A DNA stretch of 64,000 nucleotides from MED-G16 sp964467915 (GTDB lineage: Bacteria; Bacteroidota; Bacteroidia; Cytophagales; MED-G16): positions 31,587 to 95,586 of the forward strand of contig CAYXSW010000003.1 in assembly GCA_964467915.1 (NCBI GenBank), in the 5' to 3' direction. Positions 19,001-27,541 of this stretch are shown in pieces (the first letter of the stretch is position 1; each line of letters begins with the position of its first letter). The position numbers and the translations under genes are program-made. Below the pieces are notes generated by a model that searched no databases, had not been told where the DNA came from, and was given only the letters and a program-made list of their open reading frames with translations.

Positions 19001-19440
19001 TAGAATCAGATGGAGAGATTAACCTCACGCTAGAAAACAAATCTATTATTAACTTTTCTTTAAGTCAAGCCGAAATTTCTTTTGGTGAAATAAAAGGCAA
19101 ACAAGTTGCTTCCAATGATATCTTTACAATAGCATTAGACATATCAATTGATGAAGACCTTTTGTCGGAAGGTATAGCAAGAGAATTTATAAATAAAATA
19201 CAGAACGAAAGAAAAAACATGTCTCTTGAAGTTACTGATAAAATTGAAATTCATATTATAAAAAACAAGTCATTTTTAAATGAGTCTTTATCAAAACATA
19301 AAGACTTCATTTGTAATGAGGTTCAAGCATTAAATTTTTTACTAGTTGAGAAAATTAGTCACCCAAAAATTATGGATTTAAATATTGATAGTGGAGAATC
19401 CTCTCCTAAGAATATAAATTATCTAATTAAGAAATTATAA
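16093..19440 (+). CDS. ileS: Isoleucyl-tRNA synthetase
   Basis: This class I synthetase charges tRNA-Ile. The 1115-residue length fits the longer Bacteroidota/eukaryote-like IleRS. It has the HIGH-type motif in SANGMPGIHHVM, the GGWDTHGLPVE motif, the editing domain with TTPWTLPGNNGLAV, the KMSKR motif at Lys655, and the C-terminal anticodon domain (QFINDDLSNWYIRL). In many Flavobacteriia ileS is followed by dksA and then lspA; here lspA follows directly after 4 bases, with no dksA between. Confidence 0.97.
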   Translation: MRSVKKFNEYNSINYYDISKEVISFWKKNKIFQKSIETRSKDKIYPFYEGPPSANGMPGIHHVMARTIKDIFCRYKTLKGYRVYRKGGWDTHGLPVELQVEKKLGITKDDIGNKISVEEYNNECRKAVMQFKTKWEELTESIGYWLDINDAYITFDNNYIESIWWSLKKLYDKNLLYKGYSIQPYSPAAGTGLSSHELNMPGAYKTIKDTSLTAQFKISKNEKSKNIFGDQECYFLAWTTTPWTLPGNNGLAVGKNIEYVLVETFNKYTEAKINVVLAESCINKFFDKKNENKSDSISFDKKKIEYRILETFKGKDFIGLDYEQLLPYVQAEKPAFTVVEGDFVTTDEGTGIVHISLTFGSDDFNVSRKNNLPGIFVLNDKNENVPIVNKSGKFVDEITDFAGLEVKKFSKSDGLTTDEKISIKLKEENKAFDVQKYEHSYPHCWRTDKPILYYPLESWFINTTKLKGELIKKNEDINWQPPSTGTGRFGNWLENLVDWNLSRSRFWGTPLPIWKTRDGKEEICIGSIDQLRSEVKKSFDNGIMDKILSSNIDLHRPSVDEIILSTKEGKPMYREKDIIDVWYDSGSMPFAQYHYPFEKKDVFEKMFPAKFIAEGVDQTRGWFFTMHSISVMLFGKVSFENVISNGLVLDKEGNKMSKRLGNAVDPFEVIKKYGPDATRLYMIINSNPWDNIKFDIDGISEILRKFFGTLNNTYNFFSLYANIDGFTGDEELVPYEKRSFEDKWIISKLHTIIGLVSQKLDDYDPTKAARIINQFINDDLSNWYIRLNRKRFWKGDLTEDKLMAYQTLFECLKNISIISSPFIPFYAEKLYGDLNKFDDKKINSVHLSNFPIVDKELISHSLERKMLYAQKISSLVHSIRKKEKIRVRQPLSKISVPIKSKDIENDIKSVENIILSEVNVKIVEYIYDNSKVFVKKIKPNYRELGMIHGKNMKIVADRINAMSQDEIIKLESDGEINLTLENKSIINFSLSQAEISFGEIKGKQVASNDIFTIALDISIDEDLLSEGIAREFINKIQNERKNMSLEVTDKIEIHIIKNKSFLNESLSKHKDFICNEVQALNFLLVEKISHPKIMDLNIDSGESSPKNINYLIKKL

Positions 19441-19444
19441 TCAC

Positions 19445-20014
19445 ATGAAATTAAAATATTTTCTTTTAGTAATAACATTAATAGTATTAGATCAAACTGT
19501 TAAAAGTATTGTTCATTTTAATATGCCTCTTCATTCTGAAATTACAATACTTGGAGATTTTTTTAAATTGCACCATCTAGAAAATCCCGGCATGGCCTTT
19601 GGTATTAATTTTGACTTTAAGTACACTAAATTAATTTTAACTTTATTTAGACTTATAGCTTCTTTTGTAATTGGGGTATATCTATATAATTTACTTAAAA
19701 AGAAATCTAATTTTATTCTGTTAAGTTGTATATCTCTAATTTTGGCTGGAGCTATAGGTAATGTTATTGATAGTGTTTTTTATGGTATAATTTATAATAA
19801 CTTTCCATCAGATGCACCCTTTAGTTTATTTTATGGTCAGGTAATAGACATGTTTTATATAGATATTTGGGAAGGAAATATCCCATCACAAATTCCGTTA
19901 ATTGGCGGCTCTTATATCTCTCTTTGGCCTGTTTTTAATCTTGCAGATTCCTATATTTTTACTGGAGTTATTACCTTACTAGTTTTTCAAAAGAAATTTA
20001 TTGGAGAATTTTAA
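19445..20014 (+). CDS. lspA: Lipoprotein signal peptidase II
   Basis: LspA removes the signal peptide from diacylated prolipoproteins in the inner membrane. The protein has 189 residues and four membrane helices. The aspartyl protease pair is Asp135 in GQVIDMF and Asp168 in FNLADSY, and the conserved NPGMAFG and GAIGNVIDS motifs are present. The loop after GNVID is slightly long, as is common in Bacteroidota. The stop codon shares TTAA with the stop of the convergent dciA-like gene. Confidence 0.94.
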   Translation: MKLKYFLLVITLIVLDQTVKSIVHFNMPLHSEITILGDFFKLHHLENPGMAFGINFDFKYTKLILTLFRLIASFVIGVYLYNLLKKKSNFILLSCISLILAGAIGNVIDSVFYGIIYNNFPSDAPFSLFYGQVIDMFYIDIWEGNIPSQIPLIGGSYISLWPVFNLADSYIFTGVITLLVFQKKFIGEF

Positions 20015-20304
20015 ATAAAATATATCTTGTTAAGATATTTATGTTCTTCTTTGAACTTTTCTAGAAGTACTTTTTTCTTATTAGAAAGCTCATTTCTTAA
20101 AGGGGCAGAATTAACTTTAATATATAGGCTGTTTTCTTTAACAAATAATTTTTTTGTTCTTGACTGAATCTGCTTACTTGTAATTTTGTTCCATGTGTTT
20201 GTTATTTCAACCTCATTAATTCCCTTTTTCATTTTGTCTGAGTTATAGAACTCTGATGTTAAGTCTTTAATTGATAATAGTTTAGACTTTCTTTTATTCT
20301 TCAT
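20011..20304 (-). CDS. DciA-like DUF721 protein
   Basis: DUF721 proteins include DciA, the ancestral loader or operator of the replicative helicase DnaB. This 97-residue member has the family core (W at 38, then LFVKENSLYIKVNSAPLRNEL). It overlaps recF by 11 bases, and the recF-DUF721 pairing near replication genes is frequent in bacteria. Function in replication is inferred from the family. Confidence 0.8.
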   Translation of the reverse strand: MKNKRKSKLLSIKDLTSEFYNSDKMKKGINEVEITNTWNKITSKQIQSRTKKLFVKENSLYIKVNSAPLRNELSNKKKVLLEKFKEEHKYLNKIYFI

Positions 20305-21385
20305 TTATTATTCCTTTTTCTATTTTAATTACTTTAATTGGCTGAATTAATTTTTTTACTTCATTTAATCTAGCCTCTAATGAGTCAGATATAAAAATTT
20401 GAGAAAAATTATTTACTAATATATACTTTACAAAAGTATTAATTTTAGTGTCATCAAGTTTGTGAAATATGTCGTCAAGTAATAGTATAGGGTCTATTAA
20501 TAATTTCTTTTTTAAAAGATAAAACTCTGATAGTTTTAATGATATTATGAATGTTTTTTGTTGACCTTGGGAACCCATTCTTTTAATTAACCGATTTTTC
20601 ATCATAAATGTATAATCGTCGTTATGGATACCAATATTTGTTTTTTTTGTATAAAAATCTTTTTCTAAATATTTTTCATACACATCACAATTCATTCCCT
20701 TATTAAAATTTGATGAATAATAGACATTGAAATTGTCATTTGAGTTATTTAATTCAGAAGATATTTTATTAAATGATTCATTAAATTTTTCTAGCTCACT
20801 TTCTCTGAAACAATAAATATTATTATTTAATCGTATCAATTTTTCGTCGTAAATTTTAAGATAATTTTTATCTATACCGTTTATAGTAGATACACTCTTT
20901 AAATAAGTATTTCTCTGCTTTAATAATCTGTTATATGAAATAAGGTTATTTAAATAACTTTTATCGATTTGTGAAAATAATTGATCAAAAAACCTTCTTC
21001 TTTCACTGCTATAGTTTCTTATTAAATTAATATCATATGGGGTTATAAAGACCAAAGGTATTTTTCCTAAATGATCTTTAACTTTTGAGTATTTTTCATT
21101 ATTCTCAAATATTTTTTTAACATTAGGCTGTTCAAAAGTGCATTTATAAGACTTATTATTTGAGTAATCACCTTCTATTCTAAAAAATGATTTTTTTTCT
21201 AAAACATTATCTGAATCAAAATTATTTATAGCACTTTTCCCATACGAAAGGTAATAAATAGCATCTAGTAGATTTGTTTTGCCAGCACCATTTTTACCAA
21301 ATAAAAAATTAATTTTATTTGAAAACTTGACCTCACTAGAAATATAATTTTTAAAATTATTAATCTTTATTTTATCAATATGCAT
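20294..21385 (-). CDS. recF: DNA replication and repair protein RecF
   Basis: RecF is an SMC-like ATPase that helps load RecA at single-strand gaps. The 363-residue protein shows the Walker A loop GKNGAGKTN at residues 30-38, the ABC-type signature region around GSQGQQKTFIISLKL, and Walker B in PILLLDDIFHKLD. It is divergent from pdhA and followed by the overlapping dciA-like gene. Confidence 0.94.
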   Translation of the reverse strand: MHIDKIKINNFKNYISSEVKFSNKINFLFGKNGAGKTNLLDAIYYLSYGKSAINNFDSDNVLEKKSFFRIEGDYSNNKSYKCTFEQPNVKKIFENNEKYSKVKDHLGKIPLVFITPYDINLIRNYSSERRRFFDQLFSQIDKSYLNNLISYNRLLKQRNTYLKSVSTINGIDKNYLKIYDEKLIRLNNNIYCFRESELEKFNESFNKISSELNNSNDNFNVYYSSNFNKGMNCDVYEKYLEKDFYTKKTNIGIHNDDYTFMMKNRLIKRMGSQGQQKTFIISLKLSEFYLLKKKLLIDPILLLDDIFHKLDDTKINTFVKYILVNNFSQIFISDSLEARLNEVKKLIQPIKVIKIEKGIINEE

Positions 21386-21386
21386 A

Positions 21387-21394
21387 TATATTTG
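21387..21394 (+). promoter_or_regulatory. -7 box TATATTTG upstream of pdhA
   Basis: This full match to TAnnTTTG lies in the recF-pdhA divergent gap. Transcription from it would leave a 5' leader of about 65-70 bases before the pdhA ATG. No strong -33 element is visible, and other starts are possible in this AT-rich gap. Confidence 0.35.
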
Positions 21395-21467
21395 TGCAAA
21401 AAATAAGAATTGTTTCTAATGTAAATAAACTAAAATTTATTAGAGATTTTTTATTTAATATTAAAAT

Positions 21468-22496
21468 ATGCCAGCTATTAAGGAAAAAAAAGTTAAATCT
21501 AAGTTAAGAGAAGAGTTCGATACAACTACTTATCTGTACTGGATAAAGTCTATGCTTCTTATGAGAAGGTTTGAGGAGATGGCGGGGAGGCTGTATGGGC
21601 AACAAAAAATTAGAGGTTTTTGTCATTTATATATTGGCCAGGAAGCTTGTATTTCAGGAGCTGTTTCTGCTTTAAGAGAAGGGGATAAATATATAACTTC
21701 GTATAGAGATCATGCACATCCTTTAGCTCTAGGAACAAATCCTGATAAAATTATGGCTGAACTTTATGGAAAAGTAACTGGTATATCTAAAGGTAAGGGG
21801 GGATCAATGCATATGTTTGATAAAGAGAAGCATTTTTATGGTGGCCACGGAATTGTTGGAAACCAAATTCCTATGGGAGCAGGAATTGCTTTTTCAGAAA
21901 AATATAATAATACTGGGAATGTATGCCTGACATATTTGGGGGATGGAGCTCTAAGAATAGGAGCTTTTCATGAAGCAGTTAATATATCTATGTTTTTAAA
22001 ACTTCCTGTAATTTTTATTATAGAAAATAATGGTTATGCAATGGGAACATCTGTAGATAGGACTTCTAATGTAACGGAGCTCTACAAAACTGGATTATCA
22101 TATGATATACCATCTGAACCTGTTGATGCAATGAATGTGATTAAAGTTCATAGAGCTGTAGCTAAAGCAGCTTTTAGGGCAAGAAACGGAGAGGGACCCT
22201 CACTTTTAGAATTCAGAACATATCGATATAAAGGACACTCAATGTCTGATCCTGCTAAATACAGATCTAAAGATGAGCTGCAGAGTTATAAAGATAAAGA
22301 TCCTATAGAACAAGTAAAAAAAATGATTTTATCAAAGAAGATATTAAAACTTGATGAATTAGATGCTGTAGATAAAAATATTAAAGAACAAGTTAAGAAG
22401 TCAGTAGAGTTTTCTGAGAATTCTGATTATCCTTCTCCAGAAGAAGCTTATAATGACATCTATGTTCAAAAAGATTATCCGTTTTTAAGAGAATAA
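21468..22496 (+). CDS. pdhA: Pyruvate dehydrogenase E1 component, alpha subunit
   Basis: With the beta subunit, this protein decarboxylates pyruvate and passes acetyl groups to E2. The 342-residue protein has the thiamine diphosphate motif GDGALRIGAFHEAVN ending in ENNGYAMGTS, the KGKGGSMHMF stretch and the phosphorylation-loop region YRYKGHSMSDP. In many Flavobacteriia the E2 gene follows; here the next gene is a TPR membrane protein, so the rest of the complex is encoded elsewhere. Confidence 0.95.
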   Translation: MPAIKEKKVKSKLREEFDTTTYLYWIKSMLLMRRFEEMAGRLYGQQKIRGFCHLYIGQEACISGAVSALREGDKYITSYRDHAHPLALGTNPDKIMAELYGKVTGISKGKGGSMHMFDKEKHFYGGHGIVGNQIPMGAGIAFSEKYNNTGNVCLTYLGDGALRIGAFHEAVNISMFLKLPVIFIIENNGYAMGTSVDRTSNVTELYKTGLSYDIPSEPVDAMNVIKVHRAVAKAAFRARNGEGPSLLEFRTYRYKGHSMSDPAKYRSKDELQSYKDKDPIEQVKKMILSKKILKLDELDAVDKNIKEQVKKSVEFSENSDYPSPEEAYNDIYVQKDYPFLRE

Positions 22497-22503
22497 TAAT
22501 ATT

Positions 22504-23211
22504 ATGGTAAAAATAAGAAAACCTAAAAAAGACAATAAAGAAGTACTTCCAATTGAAAACGCTGAAGTTCTCAATGAGACACTTAGCAAATCAGAACAAT
22601 TTATAAATAAAAATAAAAACATGATTTTTTCTGTTTTAAGTGTTGTTGCAATTATTTTCCTCTCCTTTTCATTCTATTCATATTTTAAAAGAACTCAGAA
22701 TATAACGGCACAAGAAGAAATGTTTCAGGCGGTATATTATTTTGAGAAAGACAGTTTAGTCCAGGCATTAAATGGGGATGGAAATAATTATGGGTTTTTA
22801 GAAATTATTGATGAATACTCTTTGTCTGATGCCGCTAATCTATCAAAATTTTATGCTGGATCTTCATATTTAAAACTTGGAAATTATGAGAATGCTATAA
22901 AATATTTAAAAGATTTTTCTTCATCAGACCTATTAATTCAAGCTAGAGCTTACTCACTTATAGGTGATGCATATGTAGAAATTTTAGATTTTGAAAATGC
23001 TATATCTTATTTTAAGAAAGCTTCTAACGAATCTCCAAATGAATATTTTACACCAACTTATTTATTGAAGCTTGCTTTAGTATATGAGGAGGTTAATAAT
23101 TTAGAGTCAGCACTACAATCTTATAGTAGAATAGTAGAAGACTTTAATGAATCCTCTGAATATCAATTGGCTGTAAAGAATAAAAATAGGATTGAAGGTT
23201 TATTACTATGA
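22504..23211 (+). CDS. TPR-repeat membrane protein (YfgM-like)
   Basis: The 235-residue protein has a charged N-terminus, one membrane helix (about residues 38-60) and then tetratricopeptide-like repeats, for example LGNYENAIKYLKDF and LDFENAISYFKKASNESP. Topology places the repeats outside the cytoplasm, as in YfgM-type proteins that assist secretion. It precedes ribH with a 4-base overlap; this TPR-ribH pairing recurs in Flavobacteriia. The exact role is unknown. Confidence 0.75.
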   Translation: MVKIRKPKKDNKEVLPIENAEVLNETLSKSEQFINKNKNMIFSVLSVVAIIFLSFSFYSYFKRTQNITAQEEMFQAVYYFEKDSLVQALNGDGNNYGFLEIIDEYSLSDAANLSKFYAGSSYLKLGNYENAIKYLKDFSSSDLLIQARAYSLIGDAYVEILDFENAISYFKKASNESPNEYFTPTYLLKLALVYEEVNNLESALQSYSRIVEDFNESSEYQLAVKNKNRIEGLLL

Positions 23212-23681
23212 GTTTTGATACCCCCTCTGTAAATAACAACTTGCAAAACAAAGATTTCAGTAGTTTTAAAGTAGGTATAGTAAGATCATTATGGAATACC
23301 AGCATCACCGATATTCTTCTTTCATCTTGTATAACGCAACTTAAAAGCCACGGTATTATCTCAAAAAACTTAACACTGAAAGATGTCCCGGGAAGTATGG
23401 AATTAGTTCATGCAGCTAATATTGTATTATCCAATGATGATTTAGATGGGATTATAGCTTTGGGATGTATAGTTAAAGGCGAAACTGATCATGATAAATA
23501 TCTATCTTATGCAGTTGCTAATGGATTAGTCAACGTATCTATAAAGTATAATAAACCAGTAATTTTTGGGGTATTAACTACAAATTCTATTAACCAGGCA
23601 CTTGATAGGTGCGGAGGTAAACATGGTAATAAAGGAATCGAATCTGCTGACACACTATTGAGCATGTTAGATTCTTTTTAA
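23208..23681 (+). CDS. ribH: 6,7-dimethyl-8-ribityllumazine synthase
   Basis: RibH condenses dihydroxybutanone phosphate with the ribitylamino-uracil intermediate in riboflavin synthesis. The 157-residue protein has the substrate-binding Trp in VRSLWNTSIT, the VPGSMELVHAA loop, and the catalytic-His region KGETDHDKY. The C-terminal GNKGIESADTLLSML is typical. It overlaps the TPR gene by 4 bases and shares its stop bases with the convergent nhaD. Confidence 0.93.
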   Translation: MSFDTPSVNNNLQNKDFSSFKVGIVRSLWNTSITDILLSSCITQLKSHGIISKNLTLKDVPGSMELVHAANIVLSNDDLDGIIALGCIVKGETDHDKYLSYAVANGLVNVSIKYNKPVIFGVLTTNSINQALDRCGGKHGNKGIESADTLLSMLDSF

Positions 23682-25102
23682 GAGCCTAATATCATAGTTT
23701 GGAGTATGTAAGTGGCTGCACCACATATATAGCCAATCACAGCATATATAGATATTTTTTTCATGTACCAAAAGAAAGGTATTTTCTCTAGACCCATAAT
23801 AGCAACTCCAGCAGCTGAACCTATTATTAAAGCACTACCCCCTGTTCCTGCGCAATAAGCTAAAAATTGCCAAAACAATCCGTCTTCTTGGAAGAAACCA
23901 GTCATATCTAGGGGATACATTCCGATAGCAGCAGCAACTAATGGAACATTGTCTACTATTGCAGATAAAAGGCCTATAATTAGACCAATAGAGTATACCC
24001 CATTGGAAGTATCCGTCCCTATATTATTATCAAGAAAAACAGCCATTTGATTTAACTGACCCGCAGCTTGTAAACTGCCCACTGCTAATAAAATTCCTAA
24101 GAAAAACAATAAAGTGGGAACATCCATTTTCTCTAATGCATGATATGCAGAAAAATGTTTTCTGTCTTCTTTATTGTCTTTTCTATGCAGAATGTCTGTA
24201 AGGAGCCATATGAAACCTAAACTTAACATCATGCCCATGAACGGGGGAAAATGAGTTATAGATTTAAATATTGGGACAAATAATAAGGCGCTAACACCGC
24301 TAAAAAAAACAATTTTTCTTTGTCTTTCAGATGTATGGTGAGAAGTAACCATAAAATCTTTATCTGGTCTCTCAAATTTACCTTTAACTTTTGGCGACAT
24401 AATTATTAGAGGTACAATCAGACACACCATGCTTGGTAAAATTAATTTTGTTACAACTTCATAAGTAGTAATTTGTTTTCCTATCCAGAGCATAGTAGTG
24501 GTAACATCACCTATAGGAGACCATGCACCCCCTGCATTAGCTGCTATTATTATCATTCCAAGAAAGAACCACCTATCCTTTTTATCAACAATAAATTTTC
24601 TTGTTAGAGAGACCATTATTATTGAAGTGGTAAGATTATCTAATAAGGCTGAAAAGAAAAATGATATAATTCCCAGTATCCAAAATAGTTTTAGCTTACT
24701 GGTTGTCTTAATTCTATCTGTGACCACACGAAAACCACCATGAAGGTCAATGATTTCAACTATAGTCATTGCGCCCATTAGAAAAAAGAGTATACTAGAT
24801 ATCTCAGATAAAATTTCAAAAAGCTGAACTTCAGTTACATAATGTTGAATTATTTCTATTTTACTTTTATCAATTTTATCAGATGTTTTAACAATTTCAT
24901 CAGGATAAATATTGCTAAATTCAGTTGCAGCATAATCTTTAACTTTACTTAAGTCTACAATTTCTTCCTTTCCAAACACGAAAATAGTCCAACAGAGTAT
25001 ACCAGTAATCAAAGCAATAGCTGCCTTATCTACTTTTATAGTGTGTTCAACTGTTATGAACGCATAACCTATAACAAAAACTACAATCATTAATTCGTAC
25101 AT
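23678..25102 (-). CDS. nhaD: NhaD-type Na+/H+ antiporter
   Basis: The 474-residue protein with about 12 membrane helices belongs to the NhaD branch of the ion-transporter superfamily. It has the conserved ALLDNLTTSIIMVSLTRKF and GGAWSPIGDVTTTMLWI motifs and a second half with IVDNVPLVAAAIGMYPL and GTGGSALIIGSAAGVA. It probably exports Na+ at the expense of H+, complementing the sodium-pumping decarboxylase encoded earlier. The anmK gene ends 2 bases upstream, so the two are likely co-transcribed. Confidence 0.92.
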   Translation of the reverse strand: MYELMIVVFVIGYAFITVEHTIKVDKAAIALITGILCWTIFVFGKEEIVDLSKVKDYAATEFSNIYPDEIVKTSDKIDKSKIEIIQHYVTEVQLFEILSEISSILFFLMGAMTIVEIIDLHGGFRVVTDRIKTTSKLKLFWILGIISFFFSALLDNLTTSIIMVSLTRKFIVDKKDRWFFLGMIIIAANAGGAWSPIGDVTTTMLWIGKQITTYEVVTKLILPSMVCLIVPLIIMSPKVKGKFERPDKDFMVTSHHTSERQRKIVFFSGVSALLFVPIFKSITHFPPFMGMMLSLGFIWLLTDILHRKDNKEDRKHFSAYHALEKMDVPTLLFFLGILLAVGSLQAAGQLNQMAVFLDNNIGTDTSNGVYSIGLIIGLLSAIVDNVPLVAAAIGMYPLDMTGFFQEDGLFWQFLAYCAGTGGSALIIGSAAGVAIMGLEKIPFFWYMKKISIYAVIGYICGAATYILQTMILGS

Positions 25103-25104
25103 CT

Positions 25105-26175
25105 CTATATAATTTTATTATTAATAATCAGGCCTGATGATGTTGATCTGGTAGAGCCAGTAATTACACTATCAACATTTTTTATATTTAATAGCCTCAG
25201 TAATCCAAGGTATCCAAATATAATAGCCTCTTTAAAAATAATTAATTTTTTGTTTGGAATGATAAAATTTAAATCAAGTTTATTGAATTTATTTAAATTT
25301 TTTATGATTTGACTATTAAAAACTCCTCCACCAGTTAATAATACCTTTGATTTTTTTTTATTTATAGCATTATTTATTTGAATCGCCATGTGATTTATAT
25401 AGGTTTTTAATACGTCTGTTGGCTCATAATTCTTAAAAAGAGGATAATAGTTTTTCTCTATATACAGGAGATCTAGACTCTTTGGATAATTTTTTTTATA
25501 ATATTTTAAGTTATTTAATTTTTTAAGTAGCCCTTCTTTTAATTTACCACTGATTGATAATTTGCCGTCTAAATCAAAATCATAATTAAGCTTTCTTGAG
25601 TATTTGTTTAGTATAATGTTTGCTGGACAAACATCATAACCATAGAAGTTGTGAGTGTCGAGAGAGGATATGTTAGCTATTCCACCTATATTAATACAAT
25701 AATCATAATCATTAAATATTTTGCTCTCTCCATAAGGCACTAGCGGAGCCCCTTGACCATTAAATAAGACATCAAGTTCTCTGAAATTATAAACCGTTGT
25801 GATTTTAGTGTTTTTATATATAATTAATGGATTTCCTATTTGATAATTTAATTTGAGATTTATATCGTGAAAAACAGTATGCCCATGTGATGAAATTAGA
25901 TCAACAGATATTTTATTTTTTTTTATAAATTTCACTAAGCATTTAGAAAAAAACTCTCCTAGCTCATTATCTAATATTTTTAAGGATAAGGAGTCTGTCT
26001 TGCTACAGGATATTAATTTATTTTTTAATTTTTGAGAGTAGCCGATGCTTTCTGCATTTATTAACTTGTATCTCCATTCATTCTTCTCTTCCCAAAAATG
26101 ACAGTGTGCTAGATCTATTCCATCACAAGAAGTGCCTGACATTAAACCAATTACACTATATGTCCCCATATTCAT
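25105..26175 (-). CDS. anmK: Anhydro-N-acetylmuramic acid kinase
   Basis: AnmK phosphorylates and hydrates 1,6-anhydro-MurNAc during cell-wall recycling. The 356-residue protein has the N-terminal ATPase motif GLMSGTSCDGIDLA, the SSHGHTVFH motif, the INIGGIANIS motif and the LLTGGGVFN motif of the ASKHA fold. A second in-frame ATG lies two codons downstream. It is divergent from the outer-membrane protein gene. Confidence 0.95.
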   Translation of the reverse strand: MNMGTYSVIGLMSGTSCDGIDLAHCHFWEEKNEWRYKLINAESIGYSQKLKNKLISCSKTDSLSLKILDNELGEFFSKCLVKFIKKNKISVDLISSHGHTVFHDINLKLNYQIGNPLIIYKNTKITTVYNFRELDVLFNGQGAPLVPYGESKIFNDYDYCINIGGIANISSLDTHNFYGYDVCPANIILNKYSRKLNYDFDLDGKLSISGKLKEGLLKKLNNLKYYKKNYPKSLDLLYIEKNYYPLFKNYEPTDVLKTYINHMAIQINNAINKKKSKVLLTGGGVFNSQIIKNLNKFNKLDLNFIIPNKKLIIFKEAIIFGYLGLLRLLNIKNVDSVITGSTRSTSSGLIINNKII

Positions 26176-26247
26176 GTTAAAATTTTTATTTTTTATTTAT
26201 GAACTAAAGAATGCATCTTTGCATTTCAAATAAATAACAAAAAAAGG

Positions 26248-27531
26248 ATGCATAGAATTCACTTTAATATATTTCTAATATACTTTTTTTTTCTAACTAA
26301 ATTATCAGTTGCACAAGACACAACCCCGTTTAGTTCAGTAAACCCAATTGGAGAAATATCAGACAACTCATTTGCAAATAATTTAGGAATGGGCGGAGTT
26401 GGTATTAGCAATGGTTCTTATTGGCATTTAAATAATCAAAATCCAGCCGCATTGGTATATAATAGGTTTACCATATTTGAAATGGGGATTGCATCGGATG
26501 TAAGGCAAATTGTAAATAGTAGCACTAAAGATATTACAGGTAATGGAAATATAAATTATATAGGTTTTGGTATTCCTATTATAAAAGGCGGTAAATGGGT
26601 CACTTCTATTGGGTTCAATCCTTACAGTAATACTAATTATAAACTTTTTTCTCAAGAGCAAGTACTTGGTATTAATGGGGATCCAACTTCAGCATTAGTA
26701 AATTACAATTATGATGGTGCTGGGGGGCTGACTGAAGTATATTTTTCAAATGGATTCAAGCTTGGAAATGATTTTTCATTTGGAGTTAAGGGTTCTTATA
26801 TTTTTGGAAAGATTACTAGTAATATCTCTTCAAGTATTTCAAATGAGCCTCAATTTTTTTCTAATTTATTTGAGAGAGCATCATTTAAAGATCTCTCCTT
26901 ATCTACGGGAGTATTTTATAAGAACGAATTTAAAAAAGATAATTTTTTAAAGATAGGTTTAATATATGATCTAAATTCTTCTCTTGATGCAACTAGGTTT
27001 TCACAACTTGAAAGAAAAATTCCAAACTCTCTTTCGGTCCTTGTAATAGATACAATTTATAATAATGAGTCTTCTAAGTTTAATATTCCTAGAAATTTTG
27101 GTATAGGAGTTTCATATGAAATTATTGATAAATTATCTGTAGGTATTGAGTATAGATCAAGATCTTGGAATAGTAGTAGTGGATACGGTGATAATTCTTC
27201 TAAAGCATATAAAACGGAATTCCAATTATCTACAGGAATTGAGATTATTCCTGATGCTGAAAATGTAAACAGCTTTTTTAAAAGAGTTACTTACAGAGGA
27301 GGTCTGCTATTTAAAAAGTCACCTTTTTTAATTAATTCTGAAGAATTATATACTACAGCTTTTACCTTTGGCGTGTCATTGCCAATGAGTGCTATTTCAA
27401 GAATCAACTTAGGTGTAGAAGCTGGTAAAAGAGGAAATGTTGATAAATTAGCAATTAAAGAGAACTATCTAAAATTCATTATAGGAAGCTCAATCAATAA
27501 TATTTGGTTTATTAAAAGAAAATTTGATTAA
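26248..27531 (+). CDS. Predicted outer-membrane beta-barrel protein
   Basis: The 427-residue protein begins with a signal peptide (about 23 residues, ending SVAQ) and continues with alternating hydrophobic strands rich in Gly, Asn, Ser and aromatic residues, as in transport-type barrels (for example GNINYIGFGIPIIKGGKW, FSFGVKGSYIFGK). It heads a run of envelope genes. In related genomes a barrel of this kind precedes the TPR protein, LptC and CorC genes. The specific cargo is unknown. Confidence 0.7.
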   Translation: MHRIHFNIFLIYFFFLTKLSVAQDTTPFSSVNPIGEISDNSFANNLGMGGVGISNGSYWHLNNQNPAALVYNRFTIFEMGIASDVRQIVNSSTKDITGNGNINYIGFGIPIIKGGKWVTSIGFNPYSNTNYKLFSQEQVLGINGDPTSALVNYNYDGAGGLTEVYFSNGFKLGNDFSFGVKGSYIFGKITSNISSSISNEPQFFSNLFERASFKDLSLSTGVFYKNEFKKDNFLKIGLIYDLNSSLDATRFSQLERKIPNSLSVLVIDTIYNNESSKFNIPRNFGIGVSYEIIDKLSVGIEYRSRSWNSSSGYGDNSSKAYKTEFQLSTGIEIIPDAENVNSFFKRVTYRGGLLFKKSPFLINSEELYTTAFTFGVSLPMSAISRINLGVEAGKRGNVDKLAIKENYLKFIIGSSINNIWFIKRKFD

Positions 27532-27541
27532 TTTTATTATT

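Noticed and set aside
21386..21467. Regulatory RNA or origin elements in the recF-pdhA gap
   Set aside because: recF suggested a possible origin, but no DnaA-box clusters or dnaA/dnaN genes are present; the gap is a simple divergent promoter region.
27524..27541. Upstream TTG start for the secreted TPR protein
   Set aside because: The ATG at 27542 begins a clean signal peptide, whereas the TTG adds residues that fit less well.
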